Shown: positions 17,583 to 27,165, counted from the first letter of the stretch. The stretch is 64,000 bases of DNA from Ferruginibacter sp050611725 (GCF_050611725.1 NZ_JBODJB010000001.1:2976001-3040000); one strand, 5' to 3'. Numbers and translations: made by a program. Notes: generated by a model not told the origin, from the sequence alone.

Positions 17583-20156
17583 ATGCAATTTGACGGCGAA
17601 CATTTGTGGATTGGAAAGATCGGACATTTTTTTGTACTGCTTGCCTTCATTACTTCACTACTCAGCACTGTTGGGTATTTCATTGCTTCTAGAAAAAATG
17701 ATATTCTTGAAAAAAAATCATGGATCAATTTTGCAAGGACAGGCTTTTACATTCAGGTTGTTTCTTTATTAATTGTTTTCGGATGTATCTTTCAAATATG
17801 CTCCAATCATTACCTCGAATATTTGTATGCTTATAAGCATACTTCCAAAGAACTTGAATTTAAATATCTGCTGGCTTGTATCTGGGAAGACCAAAGCGGC
17901 AGTTTCTTACTATGGTCTATCTGGCATTGCATACTCGGCATCATACTTATCAGAAAAACAAAAGAATGGGAAGCACCTGTAATGACAGTAGTGAGTATTG
18001 CACAGGTTTTTCTTGCCATGATGATCATGGGAGTTTATATCCTAGGAACGAAGATCGGCAACAGCCCGTTTGTACTTACGAGGGATGAAATTCCCGGTCC
18101 ATTGTTTGGACAGAAAGATTATCTGATAAGTCTTGCGAATATACATGCCGAAAAGAAAATGGGATTAAATGTATTACTCCGTAATTATTGGATGGTAATA
18201 CATCCGCCAATATTATTCCTTGGCTTTGCATCTACCATTATTCCTTTTGCTTATGCATATGCAGGTATTCAAACAAAACGTTTTGGTGATTGGGTAAAAC
18301 CGGCACTTCCATATGCGTTGTTCAGCGCCGCAGTTTTAGGCGTTGGCATTATGATGGGTGGAAAATGGGCCTACGAATCATTATCATTCGGCGGTTACTG
18401 GGCATGGGATCCGGTAGAAAATGCATCTTTGGTTCCATGGCTGATACTTGTTGCAGGCCTGCACACAATGGTCATCTACAAAGCAACGGGACATTCACTT
18501 AGAGCAAGTTATCTGTTTGCCATACTCACATTCGTATTTATCCTTTACTCTACTTTTTTAACCCGTACCGGAATATTAGGCGACACATCTGTACATGCAT
18601 TTACGGAAGCAGGTAATGCCATGAACAATTTAATAAAAACCTTTTTATGGTTTTTCACTTTGGGTTCGCTTGCCTTGTTTTTTATCAATTATAAAAAAAT
18701 ACCGGCACTGCATACCGAGGAAAAAACAAGCTCAAGGGAGTTTTGGATGTTCATTGGTTCATTGGTATTTTTTCTTTCTGCTATTTTCATCATTGGGTTA
18801 ACATCTTTACCTGTGTATAACAAGATATGGGGCTTAAAAGATCTGATCATAAAGATCAATGGTGGACCGCTTGCTTTACCCGAAGATCCCGAATTTGCTT
18901 ACAACAAAGTAATGGTAATGGTCGCCATCATCATAGGCATACTAAGTGCAATTACACAATACTTCAAATACAAAAACTCTACAACAGAATATGTTATTAA
19001 GAAACTTGCATTGCCTACATTAATAGCTGCAGGAATAACAATTTTATTGTCTGTAGTATACCCTATTACTTACTACAAGCAAGGGCCGGGCTTTTTAGGT
19101 GCTGTTTATTTTGCTTTGTTTGCAACAATTTATGCTGTTGTTGCAAACGGCGGATACATCATAAGTGGATTGAAAGGAAAATTCAAGAGTGCAGGTGGTT
19201 CTGTTGCACATATCGGCTTTACATTAATGATAGCGGGTATGCTGATATCATCGGGCAATAAAAAGATCATCAGTGAAGACAGGTTTAAAAACTTTGTCAT
19301 TCCAATGGGGATCGATCCGTTGACAAAACAGCAAGACAATGCCATGGAGAACATGAACCTTGTAAGACAGGTTCCTTCTAAAATGGGGCCTTACGAAGTT
19401 ACCTATCTGCATGATAGTATTGGTCACGAAAGCAATAGAAGATTTTACAATTTATCTTTTGTAAGAAAAGACAGTGCCACAAAAAAAATTACTGAATCAT
19501 TTTTACTGACTCCTGATGTTTATCTGATGAAGGATAACAACATGAGCAGTAATCCCGATACAAAAAATTATTTAACACATGATGTGTTCACTTATATTTC
19601 TTATGCATTGAATCCCGAAAAAAATCAAGACACTGCTAAATTCAACATCAGTGAAAAAAGGATCGGCGATACCATTTTTTATTCAAAGGGGTATATGATT
19701 TTGAATGATGTTGTTAAAAATCCTGAAACAAATAAATTCAAGATCGAACCTTCCGGACCCAGTGTACTTGCAGATATTACGATCGTAGCAAAAGACAGTA
19801 CAAAATACCGTTCAACACCAATGCTGCTGATAGATGAAACAAACCCTAATAATCCGAGTATAAAGCAGGTAGACGATACCATTTATGCACAAAATATTTT
19901 TGTAAGATTTGCAGGTGTTACCGACGATAGAAAAATAAAGATCGGCGTAAAAGAATCTGAAAACATGATTGATTTTGTATCGATCAAAGCCTATATCTTC
20001 CCTTACATCAATTTAGTGTGGATAGGATTAATCGTTATGGCGATCGGATTAGTGATGAGTACCATCCGTAGAGCAAATCTTTCTTCTTTGGCAGGGAGTA
20101 TAGCCCTAACCGTTATTTCAATTGCATTATTTTATATGTTCTTATTGGCTAATTAA
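17583..20156 (+). CDS. ccmF: Cytochrome c biogenesis haem ligase CcmF/CcsA
   Basis: An 857-aa polytopic membrane protein that attaches haem to apocytochromes c. The diagnostic tryptophan-rich WWD region is GGYWAWDPVENASLVPWL near residue 267. Conserved histidines flank it: HPPILFLGF near residue 207 and the GDTSVHAF loop near residue 335. The C-terminal third holds a long periplasmic domain followed by a final pair of membrane helices. ccmE lies upstream and bshB1 starts 12 bp downstream, suggesting one operon. The dihaem cytochrome at 31291 is a plausible client. Confidence 0.93.
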   Translation: MQFDGEHLWIGKIGHFFVLLAFITSLLSTVGYFIASRKNDILEKKSWINFARTGFYIQVVSLLIVFGCIFQICSNHYLEYLYAYKHTSKELEFKYLLACIWEDQSGSFLLWSIWHCILGIILIRKTKEWEAPVMTVVSIAQVFLAMMIMGVYILGTKIGNSPFVLTRDEIPGPLFGQKDYLISLANIHAEKKMGLNVLLRNYWMVIHPPILFLGFASTIIPFAYAYAGIQTKRFGDWVKPALPYALFSAAVLGVGIMMGGKWAYESLSFGGYWAWDPVENASLVPWLILVAGLHTMVIYKATGHSLRASYLFAILTFVFILYSTFLTRTGILGDTSVHAFTEAGNAMNNLIKTFLWFFTLGSLALFFINYKKIPALHTEEKTSSREFWMFIGSLVFFLSAIFIIGLTSLPVYNKIWGLKDLIIKINGGPLALPEDPEFAYNKVMVMVAIIIGILSAITQYFKYKNSTTEYVIKKLALPTLIAAGITILLSVVYPITYYKQGPGFLGAVYFALFATIYAVVANGGYIISGLKGKFKSAGGSVAHIGFTLMIAGMLISSGNKKIISEDRFKNFVIPMGIDPLTKQQDNAMENMNLVRQVPSKMGPYEVTYLHDSIGHESNRRFYNLSFVRKDSATKKITESFLLTPDVYLMKDNNMSSNPDTKNYLTHDVFTYISYALNPEKNQDTAKFNISEKRIGDTIFYSKGYMILNDVVKNPETNKFKIEPSGPSVLADITIVAKDSTKYRSTPMLLIDETNPNNPSIKQVDDTIYAQNIFVRFAGVTDDRKIKIGVKESENMIDFVSIKAYIFPYINLVWIGLIVMAIGLVMSTIRRANLSSLAGSIALTVISIALFYMFLLAN

Positions 20157-20168
20157 AATCTATCGTTC

Positions 20169-20897
20169 ATGAAACTTGATATACTTGCTTTTGCCGTACA
20201 TCCCGATGACGCAGAACTTTCCTGTGCCGGGACACTTATTACCGAAAAAAAGAACGGTAAAAAAACCGGCATTGTAGATCTTACTCAAGGGGAATTAGGC
20301 ACAAGGGGTACTGCCGAAATAAGAAAACAGGAAGCTGCCGCTGCTGCCAAAATACTGGGTGTTGATATCAGAGAAAATCTTCAACTGGCAGATGGCTTTT
20401 TCGCTAACGATAAAGCACACCAGCTTAAAGTAATTGCCGCTATCAGAAAATATCGTCCGGAAATCATTTTGTGCAATGCACCTGAAGACAGACATCCTGA
20501 TCATGGCCGAAGTGCAGAACTTGTAAACGATGCTGCTTTTCTGTCCGGATTAAGAAAAATAGAAACATTTGATAATAATGTTGCTCAGGAGGCATGGCGA
20601 CCAAAATATGTCTTTAATTTCATTCAGGACAGATACCTGCAACCTGATTTTGTTGTTGATGTAACGGAGGCATTCGAACAAAAATTGGAATCGATCAAAG
20701 CCTATGGAAGTCAATTTTATAACCCGGCATTGAACGAACCACAAACCTATATATCCACTCCGGATTTTTTAGATAGTGTTATTTACAGGGCCAAAATGTT
20801 CGGAAAAATGATCGGCGTAAAATATGCGGAGGGCTATATCAGCAAAAAAATGCTGGGAATCAATAGTTTTGATGTGTTAATCCGACAAGACACTTGA
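20169..20897 (+). CDS. bshB1: Bacillithiol biosynthesis deacetylase BshB1
   Basis: A 242-aa LmbE/PIG-L-family zinc deacetylase that removes the acetyl group from GlcNAc-malate, the second step of bacillithiol synthesis. The N-terminal motif AVHPDDAELS (His11, Asp13, Asp14) and the later HPDHGRSAELV supply the zinc ligands and catalytic residues. TQGELGTRGT is characteristic of the BshB1 branch. The gene follows ccmF by 12 bp. A bacilliredoxin gene at 58060 supports use of this thiol by the organism. Confidence 0.92.
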   Translation: MKLDILAFAVHPDDAELSCAGTLITEKKNGKKTGIVDLTQGELGTRGTAEIRKQEAAAAAKILGVDIRENLQLADGFFANDKAHQLKVIAAIRKYRPEIILCNAPEDRHPDHGRSAELVNDAAFLSGLRKIETFDNNVAQEAWRPKYVFNFIQDRYLQPDFVVDVTEAFEQKLESIKAYGSQFYNPALNEPQTYISTPDFLDSVIYRAKMFGKMIGVKYAEGYISKKMLGINSFDVLIRQDT

Positions 20898-20966
20898 TAA
20901 GTAGTGCATTACTTTTAACATCTAAACCCATAAAATTAATGTACCTTGCAGCCCTAATTTAAAGGC

Positions 20967-22034
20967 ATGTCAACACCAAAGTTTATCCATAATAAAACCC
21001 ACTTCCATCAGGACCTTAAGAAAAGGGTTAACCAATATTTTATAGATAGAAAAAAAGCAGCCACAGGCAATTTTGGTTTACATTTTAAGGCACTCTTCTT
21101 TTGCTTAAGTTATATAGCGTTATATTTTCATTTAGTATTTTTCACGCCGCCTGTATGGTGGGCCGTTTTTGAATGCGTTTTAGTAGGTTGTTTTACTGCA
21201 GCTATCGGTTTCAATGTGATGCATGATGGCGGCCATGGAAGTTTCAGCAAACATAAATTTGTAAATAGAATTGCCGCCTTATCTGTGAATTTTTTAGGCG
21301 CCAGCAGTATTATGTGGGCTTCAAAACATAATGTGATCCATCATACCTATACAAATATTGATGGTATTGATGATGATATTGAAGCAAGACCTTGGTTACG
21401 TTTATGTGAAACACAAAAAAGATACAAAGCACATAAATTCCAGCATTTGTATTTTTGGGTGCTATATTCTTTACTTCACATTCTTTGGATATTCTTAACT
21501 GACTATCAGAAATATTTTAAGAAAAAAATTGGCACCGTTCCTTTACGTCCACTTAAAAAAAGAGAACACATCGCTTTTTGGGCAGCTAAGATCGGCTACA
21601 TTGCATTCTTCGTAGTAATCCCCATCATTCAGGTTGGTTGGCTGTATTGGTTAGTTGGATTTTTAATTGCTACAATGGTTACAGGTCTTTTGATCAGTAT
21701 TGTTTTCCAGTTGGCACATACAGTTGAGCATACTCATTTTCCTTTACCTACAGATGAGAATAAAATTGAAAACGATTGGGCCATTCATCAAATAGAAACA
21801 ACTGCAAATTTTGCTACAAGAAATAAATTGATTTCATGGCTGGTTGGCGGTTTGAATTTTCAAGTAGAACATCATTTATTTCCAAAAATTTCTCATGTAC
21901 ACTACCCTGCTATCAGCAAGCTGGTAAAACAAACCTGCGAAGAATACGGACTAAAATACATTGAGTATCCAAAAATGAGACATGCCATTGTATCACATGT
22001 ACATTATTTAAAAAGATTGGGTCAGGCTGACTAA
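20967..22034 (+). CDS. Membrane fatty acid desaturase (acyl-lipid/front-end type)
   Basis: A 355-aa di-iron desaturase that introduces a double bond into membrane fatty acyl chains. Three histidine boxes are visible: HDGGH (86-90), HNVIHH (121-126) and QVEHH (299-303). The Q-V-E-H-H form with Gln is typical of front-end (delta-5/delta-6 type) desaturases. Four to six membrane helices surround them. Regioselectivity cannot be predicted. A strong terminator follows directly. Confidence 0.9.
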   Translation: MSTPKFIHNKTHFHQDLKKRVNQYFIDRKKAATGNFGLHFKALFFCLSYIALYFHLVFFTPPVWWAVFECVLVGCFTAAIGFNVMHDGGHGSFSKHKFVNRIAALSVNFLGASSIMWASKHNVIHHTYTNIDGIDDDIEARPWLRLCETQKRYKAHKFQHLYFWVLYSLLHILWIFLTDYQKYFKKKIGTVPLRPLKKREHIAFWAAKIGYIAFFVVIPIIQVGWLYWLVGFLIATMVTGLLISIVFQLAHTVEHTHFPLPTDENKIENDWAIHQIETTANFATRNKLISWLVGGLNFQVEHHLFPKISHVHYPAISKLVKQTCEEYGLKYIEYPKMRHAIVSHVHYLKRLGQAD

Positions 22035-22050
22035 TAAAAACATAAACTTG

Positions 22051-22083
22051 AAAAAGGCTTTTGTAATACACAAAAGCCTTTTT
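22051..22083 (+). terminator. Intrinsic terminator after the desaturase gene
   Basis: A 14-bp stem, AAAAAGGCTTTTGT with its complement, 5-nt loop, T-run. It lies 17 bp after the stop codon. Confidence 0.9.
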
Positions 22084-22107
22084 TGTTACTTTTAAATAAA
22101 AAATACA

Positions 22108-22521
22108 ATGACTAGTACATGGCACGATAAACACGTAGAAACTTTAAGCGCAGGTGATAAAATAGCCGATCTAGTTGCTACGGGCATGGGATCCTGGAAA
22201 TTCATCATCTGGCAAACAATAGTCGTATTAATTTGGATGACTTTGAACGTGATCGGTTTTGTCAGACATTGGGATGCATATCCTTTTATTTTACTGAACC
22301 TTATTTTTTCTACTCAAGCGGCTTATGCAGCTCCTATTATCATGATGAGCCAAAACAGACAAAGTGCTAGGGACAGAATACAGGCGCAGGATGATTATCA
22401 GACAAATATTGATGCCAAGAAAGAAATTGAAGCGTTACAAATTCAGTTAAATAAATTGGAAACAGAAAAATTGGATAAAATAATTCAAATGATTGAGCAA
22501 ATGAAACAATCGAAAGCATAA
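22108..22521 (+). CDS. DUF1003-family small membrane protein
   Basis: A 137-aa protein with the DUF1003 pattern: an N-terminal soluble stretch (DKIADLVATGMGSWKFI), two membrane helices (about 30-50 and 62-82), the ILLNLIFSTQAAYAAPIIMMSQNRQ region, and a coiled coil rich in Glu, Lys and Gln at the C-terminus. The function of the family is unknown. It stands between the desaturase terminator and glnS. Confidence 0.85.
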   Translation: MTSTWHDKHVETLSAGDKIADLVATGMGSWKFIIWQTIVVLIWMTLNVIGFVRHWDAYPFILLNLIFSTQAAYAAPIIMMSQNRQSARDRIQAQDDYQTNIDAKKEIEALQIQLNKLETEKLDKIIQMIEQMKQSKA

Positions 22522-22571
22522 TCATAATATAATATCTTACCGTAAATTTGTCCCATAACCAGAAAACTAAG

Positions 22572-24221
22572 ATGAGCGAAGAAAAAAGTTTAAACTTTAT
22601 TGAAGAAATTATAGAAGAAGATCTAAAGAATGGCAAATACAAAAACATTCTTACCCGCTTTCCACCGGAACCCAATGGATATTTACATATAGGACATGCG
22701 AAAAGCATTTGTCTCAATTTTGGATTAGGATTAAAATATGGCGGTCAAACAAACCTACGTTTTGACGATACCAATCCCGTAAAAGAAGATACAGAATACG
22801 TTGATAGCATAAAAGAAGATGTGAAATGGCTCGGCTTCAATTGGGCCAACGAATATTATGCAAGTGATTATTTTGATCAGTTGTATGATTTTGCTCTACA
22901 ACTTATTAAAAAAGGATTGGCTTATGTAGATGATTCTTCCGCAGAAGAAATTGCCGCCCTAAAAGGTACACCTACCGAGCCCGGAAAAGATAGTCCGTAT
23001 AGAAGCAGAAGTATTGAAGAAAATATTTCATTGTTTGAAGAGATGAAAGCCGGAAAATATAAAGACGGCGAAAAAGTATTGAGAGCAAAGATCGATATGG
23101 CTGCAACGAATATGCACATGAGAGATCCGCTGCTATATCGCATCAAACATGCACACCATCACCGTACAGGAGATGCATGGTGCATTTATCCGATGTACGA
23201 TTTTGCTCACGGGCAAAGTGATAGCATTGAAAATATCACACATAGCATTTGCACATTAGAATTTATTCCGCACAGAGAATTATACGATTGGTTAATAGAA
23301 AAATTGGAAATTTTTCCTACTAAACAATATGAATTTGCCCGTTTGAACATGACCTATACGGTAATGAGCAAACGCAGATTATTGCAATTGGTAGAAGAAG
23401 GACATGTAAGTGCCTGGGACGACCCTCGTATGCCTACTATCAGCGCTATGCGTCGTAGAGGCTTTACACCTGAAAGCCTTCGTAATTTTTGTGAGAAGAT
23501 CGGCGTAGCTAAAAGAGAGAACATGATTGACTTCAGTTTACTGGAGTTTTGTGTAAGAGAAGATTTGAATAAGTCTGCTTTGAGAGCTATGGCTGTATTG
23601 GATCCATTAAAGCTAATCATCACCAATTATCCCGACGGACAAACAGAAGAACTGATCAGTGAAAATGGGCCCGATGAAGCTTATGGCACCAGAACCGTTC
23701 CGTTCAGCAAAGAACTTTGGATAGAACAGGAGGACTTCATGGAAGTACCTGCAAAAAAATGGTTCCGCTTTGCACCGGGTGCAATGGTTCGTTTAAAGAG
23801 TGCTTATATTTTGCGTTGCGATGATTTTGTGAAAGATGCCAACGGAAAAGTAACCGAGATCAAATGCACTTATTTCCCTGAAAGTAAAAGCGGTAGCGAT
23901 ACCAGCGGACTATCTGTAAAAGGCACCATCCATTGGGTAAGTGCACAACATGCGGCTCAGGCAGAAATAAGATTGTACGACCGTTTATTCAATGTAGAAA
24001 ACCCATCGTCTGAAGAAGGTGATTTTAAAGATTATATCAATCCCAATTCTTTACAGGTAATACCAAACGCATACATTGAGCCTTCTTTGAAGACTGCAGC
24101 TATTGGTACACGTTATCAATTCTTACGCAAAGGATATTTTTGTTTAGATAAAGATACTACTGCAGATAAATTAGTGTTCAACAGAACTGTTACTTTGAAA
24201 GATGCATTTGTGAAAAAATAG
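22572..24221 (+). CDS. glnS: Glutaminyl-tRNA synthetase
   Basis: A class I aminoacyl-tRNA synthetase that charges tRNA-Gln. The 549-aa protein shows the HIGH motif (39-42 in PNGYLHIGHAKS), the GlnRS/GluRS-B-type NLRFDDTNP motif, the KMSKS counterpart VMSKRRL, and the two C-terminal anticodon-binding beta barrels. The ATG at 22572 is preferred over an upstream TTG, and a TAAATTTG element (22543-22550) lies 21 bp ahead. The presence of GlnRS suggests direct charging instead of the Glu-tRNA amidotransferase route. Confidence 0.96.
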   Translation: MSEEKSLNFIEEIIEEDLKNGKYKNILTRFPPEPNGYLHIGHAKSICLNFGLGLKYGGQTNLRFDDTNPVKEDTEYVDSIKEDVKWLGFNWANEYYASDYFDQLYDFALQLIKKGLAYVDDSSAEEIAALKGTPTEPGKDSPYRSRSIEENISLFEEMKAGKYKDGEKVLRAKIDMAATNMHMRDPLLYRIKHAHHHRTGDAWCIYPMYDFAHGQSDSIENITHSICTLEFIPHRELYDWLIEKLEIFPTKQYEFARLNMTYTVMSKRRLLQLVEEGHVSAWDDPRMPTISAMRRRGFTPESLRNFCEKIGVAKRENMIDFSLLEFCVREDLNKSALRAMAVLDPLKLIITNYPDGQTEELISENGPDEAYGTRTVPFSKELWIEQEDFMEVPAKKWFRFAPGAMVRLKSAYILRCDDFVKDANGKVTEIKCTYFPESKSGSDTSGLSVKGTIHWVSAQHAAQAEIRLYDRLFNVENPSSEEGDFKDYINPNSLQVIPNAYIEPSLKTAAIGTRYQFLRKGYFCLDKDTTADKLVFNRTVTLKDAFVKK

Positions 24222-24275
24222 AAACACTAATCAAGCAAATTTATAAGGATCAATACGGATTTTTATACGCTACAA

Positions 24276-24698
24276 TCAGCTCATATCAACCTGATCCGTG
24301 TCTCTATTTTCCCTCAATTTCAAATCAGGAAACACAGCAGCAGCAAGCATTAGAAATACAGACACCACCATTAAGTAAATCCCAATTTTCTTCTCAGGGC
24401 AATAAGCCATATAACAAGCTGTAAATAACACATATGTTTTAAGCGCATAGCCCACACACAAAGCACATAAAAATAAATTGGCCCTACGTGCCCATACTTT
24501 CGGCAACAACATAAAAACAAATATTATTGATGTAAGCAAGATCAATAACTTACCGGGTCTTCCATACCTGTTTTCGAAACTGAATAAACCCGTAAAAGTT
24601 TTATCAATATCAGCATAGTATGCCCAAGGCAAAAAACATGATACAATCAAAGTAATACAAGCTACTAATCCAAGCCAATGCAAAATTTTAGGGATCAT
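24276..24698 (-). CDS. Four-helix membrane protein of unknown function
   Basis: A 140-aa hydrophobic protein with four predicted membrane segments (about 8-28, 45-65, 70-95 and 105-128) and a short charged C-terminus. LHWLGLVACITLIVSCFLPWAYYAD at the N-terminus resembles small uncharacterised Bacteroidota membrane proteins. No catalytic motif is visible. A periodic repeat lies between this gene and the helicase gene upstream. Confidence 0.65.
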   Translation of the reverse strand: MIPKILHWLGLVACITLIVSCFLPWAYYADIDKTFTGLFSFENRYGRPGKLLILLTSIIFVFMLLPKVWARRANLFLCALCVGYALKTYVLFTACYMAYCPEKKIGIYLMVVSVFLMLAAAVFPDLKLRENRDTDQVDMS

Positions 24699-24736
24699 AT
24701 GAGGTTAAAATATTTAATTATTGAGCACTGTTTCAA

Positions 24737-24830
24737 TTTGGAAATTTGAAGATTTGGAAATTTGAAGATGCAAGATTACTTGAAATCTACATCATTCTCA
24801 AATTATCAAATCTTCAAATTATCAAATTAT
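24737..24830. repeat. Periodic AT-rich repeat abutting the helicase stop codon
   Basis: A 16-bp unit (TTTGGAAATTTGAAGA) occurs twice in direct tandem at 24737-24768. Degenerate inverted copies (TCAAATTATCAAATCTTC) run from about 24797 to 24830. The end of the repeat supplies the TAA stop of the helicase gene (24827-24829). Confidence 0.75.
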
Positions 24831-26104
24831 CCTTTCGGTCTTGTTCTGCCGCCATAACTCGGTCTGCTAGCTCTTTCAGCATTATGAAAACTTCTTTTAG
24901 AAGGTTTCTTAGCACCAAAACCTCTCCCACGTTTAGGGCCACTGTTGCCGGGAAGCGGTGTAGAAACAGTAACTTGAGCCGGGTACGGATGAGCATCACT
25001 AACAGGAATGGTTTTGCCAATTAATTTTTGAATATCCTTCAGTAAGTCTCTTTCATCCGCATCGCAGAAAGACATAGCAATACCACTTGCCCCTGCTCTA
25101 CCTGTACGACCAATTCTGTGTACATAAGTTTCAGGCACTTCAGGTAATTCGTAATTAATTACATGTCCTAGTTCATCAATATCAATTCCTCTTGCAGCAA
25201 TATCTGTTGCCACCAATACTCTTAACTTACCATCTTTAAATTGATTCAATGCATGCTGACGGGCATTCTGCGATTTGTTACCATGAATGGCTGCAGCAGT
25301 AATATGTTCTCTGTGTAAGAATTTTACAATTTTATCTGCTCCATGTTTGGTACGTGAAAAAACCAATACGGTTTCAATAGCAGGATTTTTTAAAAGATAC
25401 AACAACAACAAAGGTTTGTTCGTTTTATCTACATAAAATAAATTCTGCTGAATGATATCAACTGTTGAAGACACAGGTGTAACCTCTACCTTACTTGGAT
25501 TCGTCAACAATACATTTGCCAGTGTTTGAATTTCAGGTGGCATAGTTGCAGAGAAGAAAAGTGTTTGTCTCTTTGCAGGCAATTTGATGATCACTCTTTT
25601 TACATCATGTATGAAACCCATATCCAACATCCTATCTGCTTCATCTAACACAAATATTTTGATGTGTTGCAAGCCAATAAAACCTTGATTGATCAGGTCC
25701 AGCAATCTGCCGGGTGTTGCTACCAAAATATCTACACCTGCCTTCAATGCGTTTACTTGATGCATTTGCGATACACCACCAAAGATCACAGTATGTTTTA
25801 ATCCGGTGTATCTGCCATAAGCTGCTAAACTTTCGTCTATCTGTATCGCTAACTCACGGGTAGGTGTAAGTATCAATGCTTTTATTTTTCTTATGCCGGT
25901 TTCTTTTTCTTTCGATAAAAGTTGTAAGATAGGAATAGCAAATGCTGCAGTTTTTCCTGTTCCGGTTTGAGCACAGCCCAACAAGTCTTTTTGTTGCAAT
26001 ACTATCGGAATAGATTGTTGTTGTATAGGTGTGGGTGTTGTGTATCCTTCTTCCGTTACGGCTTTGAGGATCGGATCTATTAGATCTAATTGATTGAATG
26101 TCAT
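24827..26104 (-). CDS. DEAD-box ATP-dependent RNA helicase (RhlE-like)
   Basis: A 425-aa RNA helicase. Motifs in order: Q motif (PTPIQQQSIP), AQTGTGKT (45-52), PTRELA, TPGR, DEAD (154-157), SAT (185-187), the ARGID region and HRIGRTGRAG. A short basic tail (GPKRGRGFGAKKPSKRS) can bind RNA. Such proteins unwind structured RNA in ribosome assembly and cold adaptation. The mRNA should carry a leader of about 130 nt, since the -7 element is at 26239-26246. The last codons lie inside a dispersed repeat. Confidence 0.94.
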   Translation of the reverse strand: MTFNQLDLIDPILKAVTEEGYTTPTPIQQQSIPIVLQQKDLLGCAQTGTGKTAAFAIPILQLLSKEKETGIRKIKALILTPTRELAIQIDESLAAYGRYTGLKHTVIFGGVSQMHQVNALKAGVDILVATPGRLLDLINQGFIGLQHIKIFVLDEADRMLDMGFIHDVKRVIIKLPAKRQTLFFSATMPPEIQTLANVLLTNPSKVEVTPVSSTVDIIQQNLFYVDKTNKPLLLLYLLKNPAIETVLVFSRTKHGADKIVKFLHREHITAAAIHGNKSQNARQHALNQFKDGKLRVLVATDIAARGIDIDELGHVINYELPEVPETYVHRIGRTGRAGASGIAMSFCDADERDLLKDIQKLIGKTIPVSDAHPYPAQVTVSTPLPGNSGPKRGRGFGAKKPSKRSFHNAERASRPSYGGRTRPKG

Positions 26105-26232
26105 TATATATTTTTATGACTTTGAAGCTGAGGAGACGTTGTACTTTCTAAAACAGCGGGAAAATTATTTATTCCACATCGGCTTACAACCTGCCGTAAT
26201 TATTGCTCTTTGAATGAGCTCTTATTGAGAGT
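26105..26232 (-). promoter_or_regulatory. Long 5' leader of the helicase mRNA
   Basis: From the predicted transcription start near 26232 to the ATG at 26104 there is a leader of about 130 nt without an ORF. On the minus strand it contains ACGGCAGGTTGTAAGCCG and GCGGG/CCCGC-like words that could pair. Long leaders on DEAD-box helicase genes are often cold-responsive, but no structure is proven here. Confidence 0.4.
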
Positions 26233-26238
26233 GGAACA

Positions 26239-26246
26239 CAAAGGTA
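26239..26246 (-). promoter_or_regulatory. -7 promoter element of the helicase gene
   Basis: Minus-strand TACCTTTG, an exact TAnnTTTG match, 135 bp before the helicase ATG. Confidence 0.6.
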
Positions 26247-26285
26247 GGCTTTTATTATTTAATGGGATATTTAAGTGTTTATTGA

Positions 26286-26356
26286 ACCAGAAAGACACAA
26301 AATTACAAAGGGGCACTAAGACTTTGTATTTATTCGTGTCTTTGCACCTTCGTGGT
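26286..26356. repeat. Inverted repeat of the AAAGACACAAA/GTGTCTTTG type
   Basis: ACCAGAAAGACACAAA at 26286 is matched by GTGTCTTTGCACCTTCGTGGT ending at 26356 in inverted orientation, around a second pair ACAAAG/CTTTGT. Words of this kind (CACGAAGGCACAAAGACAC) recur widely in Bacteroidota intergenic DNA. Only one copy was noticed in this window. Confidence 0.6.
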
Positions 26357-26432
26357 TTAACTTTAATACAAGATTTGGTTTTTCATGGCGGCATCAAAAA
26401 AATATTTTTCTATCTTCAACAAAACAAAACCC

Positions 26433-26720
26433 ATGGATATACAACATAAAGAAGAAGGCCATAAAGGCTCTTTTTACATAGAACAGGAAGGTAAACAAGT
26501 GGCTGAAATGGTTTATTCACTTTCAGACGCTAACTTGCTGATCATTGAGCACACAGAAGTAGATGATATATTAAAAGGTAAAAACATTGGAGCTCAGTTA
26601 GCGCATGCCACTGCCGAATATGCAAGAGAAAAACATTACACTATTATTCCTTTATGCCCTTTCGCCAATGCATTCTTTAAAAAAAGACATGAGGCATATA
26701 AAGATGTTTTGAGAAGCTAG
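26433..26720 (+). CDS. Small GNAT-fold N-acetyltransferase (YjdJ-like)
   Basis: A 95-aa protein of the short GCN5-related acetyltransferase group. It has a beta-strand pair (GSFYIEQEGKQVAEMVYSL), the acetyl-CoA loop KGKNIGAQLAHATAEYAREK, and the C-terminal IIPLCPFANAFFKKRHEAYKDVL typical of this family. I start at the ATG at 26433 because homologues begin there; an ATG 16 codons upstream lies next to a repeat. The acceptor is unknown. Confidence 0.85.
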   Translation: MDIQHKEEGHKGSFYIEQEGKQVAEMVYSLSDANLLIIEHTEVDDILKGKNIGAQLAHATAEYAREKHYTIIPLCPFANAFFKKRHEAYKDVLRS

Positions 26721-26771
26721 CGAATATTAAAAATAAAAACTTACTTAACATTGTAATAATAAACCTCAACT

Positions 26772-27137
26772 ATGGAAGCATTATTTCCGGCAATGATGCA
26801 GACACTTACAGAAGCTTCAAAAAAACTGGATAATGGAGAGTTGGATAATGTACGAATGGATACACTTAATTTTTTACATGCAAGGATCTTACAACTCAAT
26901 GGTGTTTTAAAATTTGAACATGATTTTACAAATAGATTGATACCCGACATCATTGATTATGCTTACCTGCTTCAAGAAAATGAACAAGCTTGTAAAGAAT
27001 TCATAGAGTTTCAATTCTACAGGCCTACCATGTTCGGTGAAGAAGATGCGTACACAAAATACGAAGCGCTTTTTCTGCAAGAAGTAATACAAGGCATCAT
27101 TGACAACAGTAACGATATTATTCATCCTCCTGCTTAA
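26772..27137 (+). CDS. Uncharacterised acidic helical protein
   Basis: A 121-aa soluble protein, rich in Glu, Asp and Leu and probably all-helical. It has no signal peptide, membrane segment or known motif. I do not recognise the family. It lies between a small acetyltransferase gene and a secreted protein gene on the same strand (51 and 28 bp gaps), so a short operon is possible. Confidence 0.65.
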   Translation: MEALFPAMMQTLTEASKKLDNGELDNVRMDTLNFLHARILQLNGVLKFEHDFTNRLIPDIIDYAYLLQENEQACKEFIEFQFYRPTMFGEEDAYTKYEALFLQEVIQGIIDNSNDIIHPPA

Positions 27138-27165
27138 TTGTTATCTTTATTTAAAGACATCCATC

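Noticed and set aside
26210..26449. Plus-strand ORF of 79 aa
   Set aside because: It runs through the AAAGACACAAA-type inverted repeat and the helicase promoter; the translation shows no protein-like pattern.
27100..27165. Upstream extension of the secreted protein at 27166
   Set aside because: It overlaps the preceding gene and places 22 residues ahead of an intact signal peptide.
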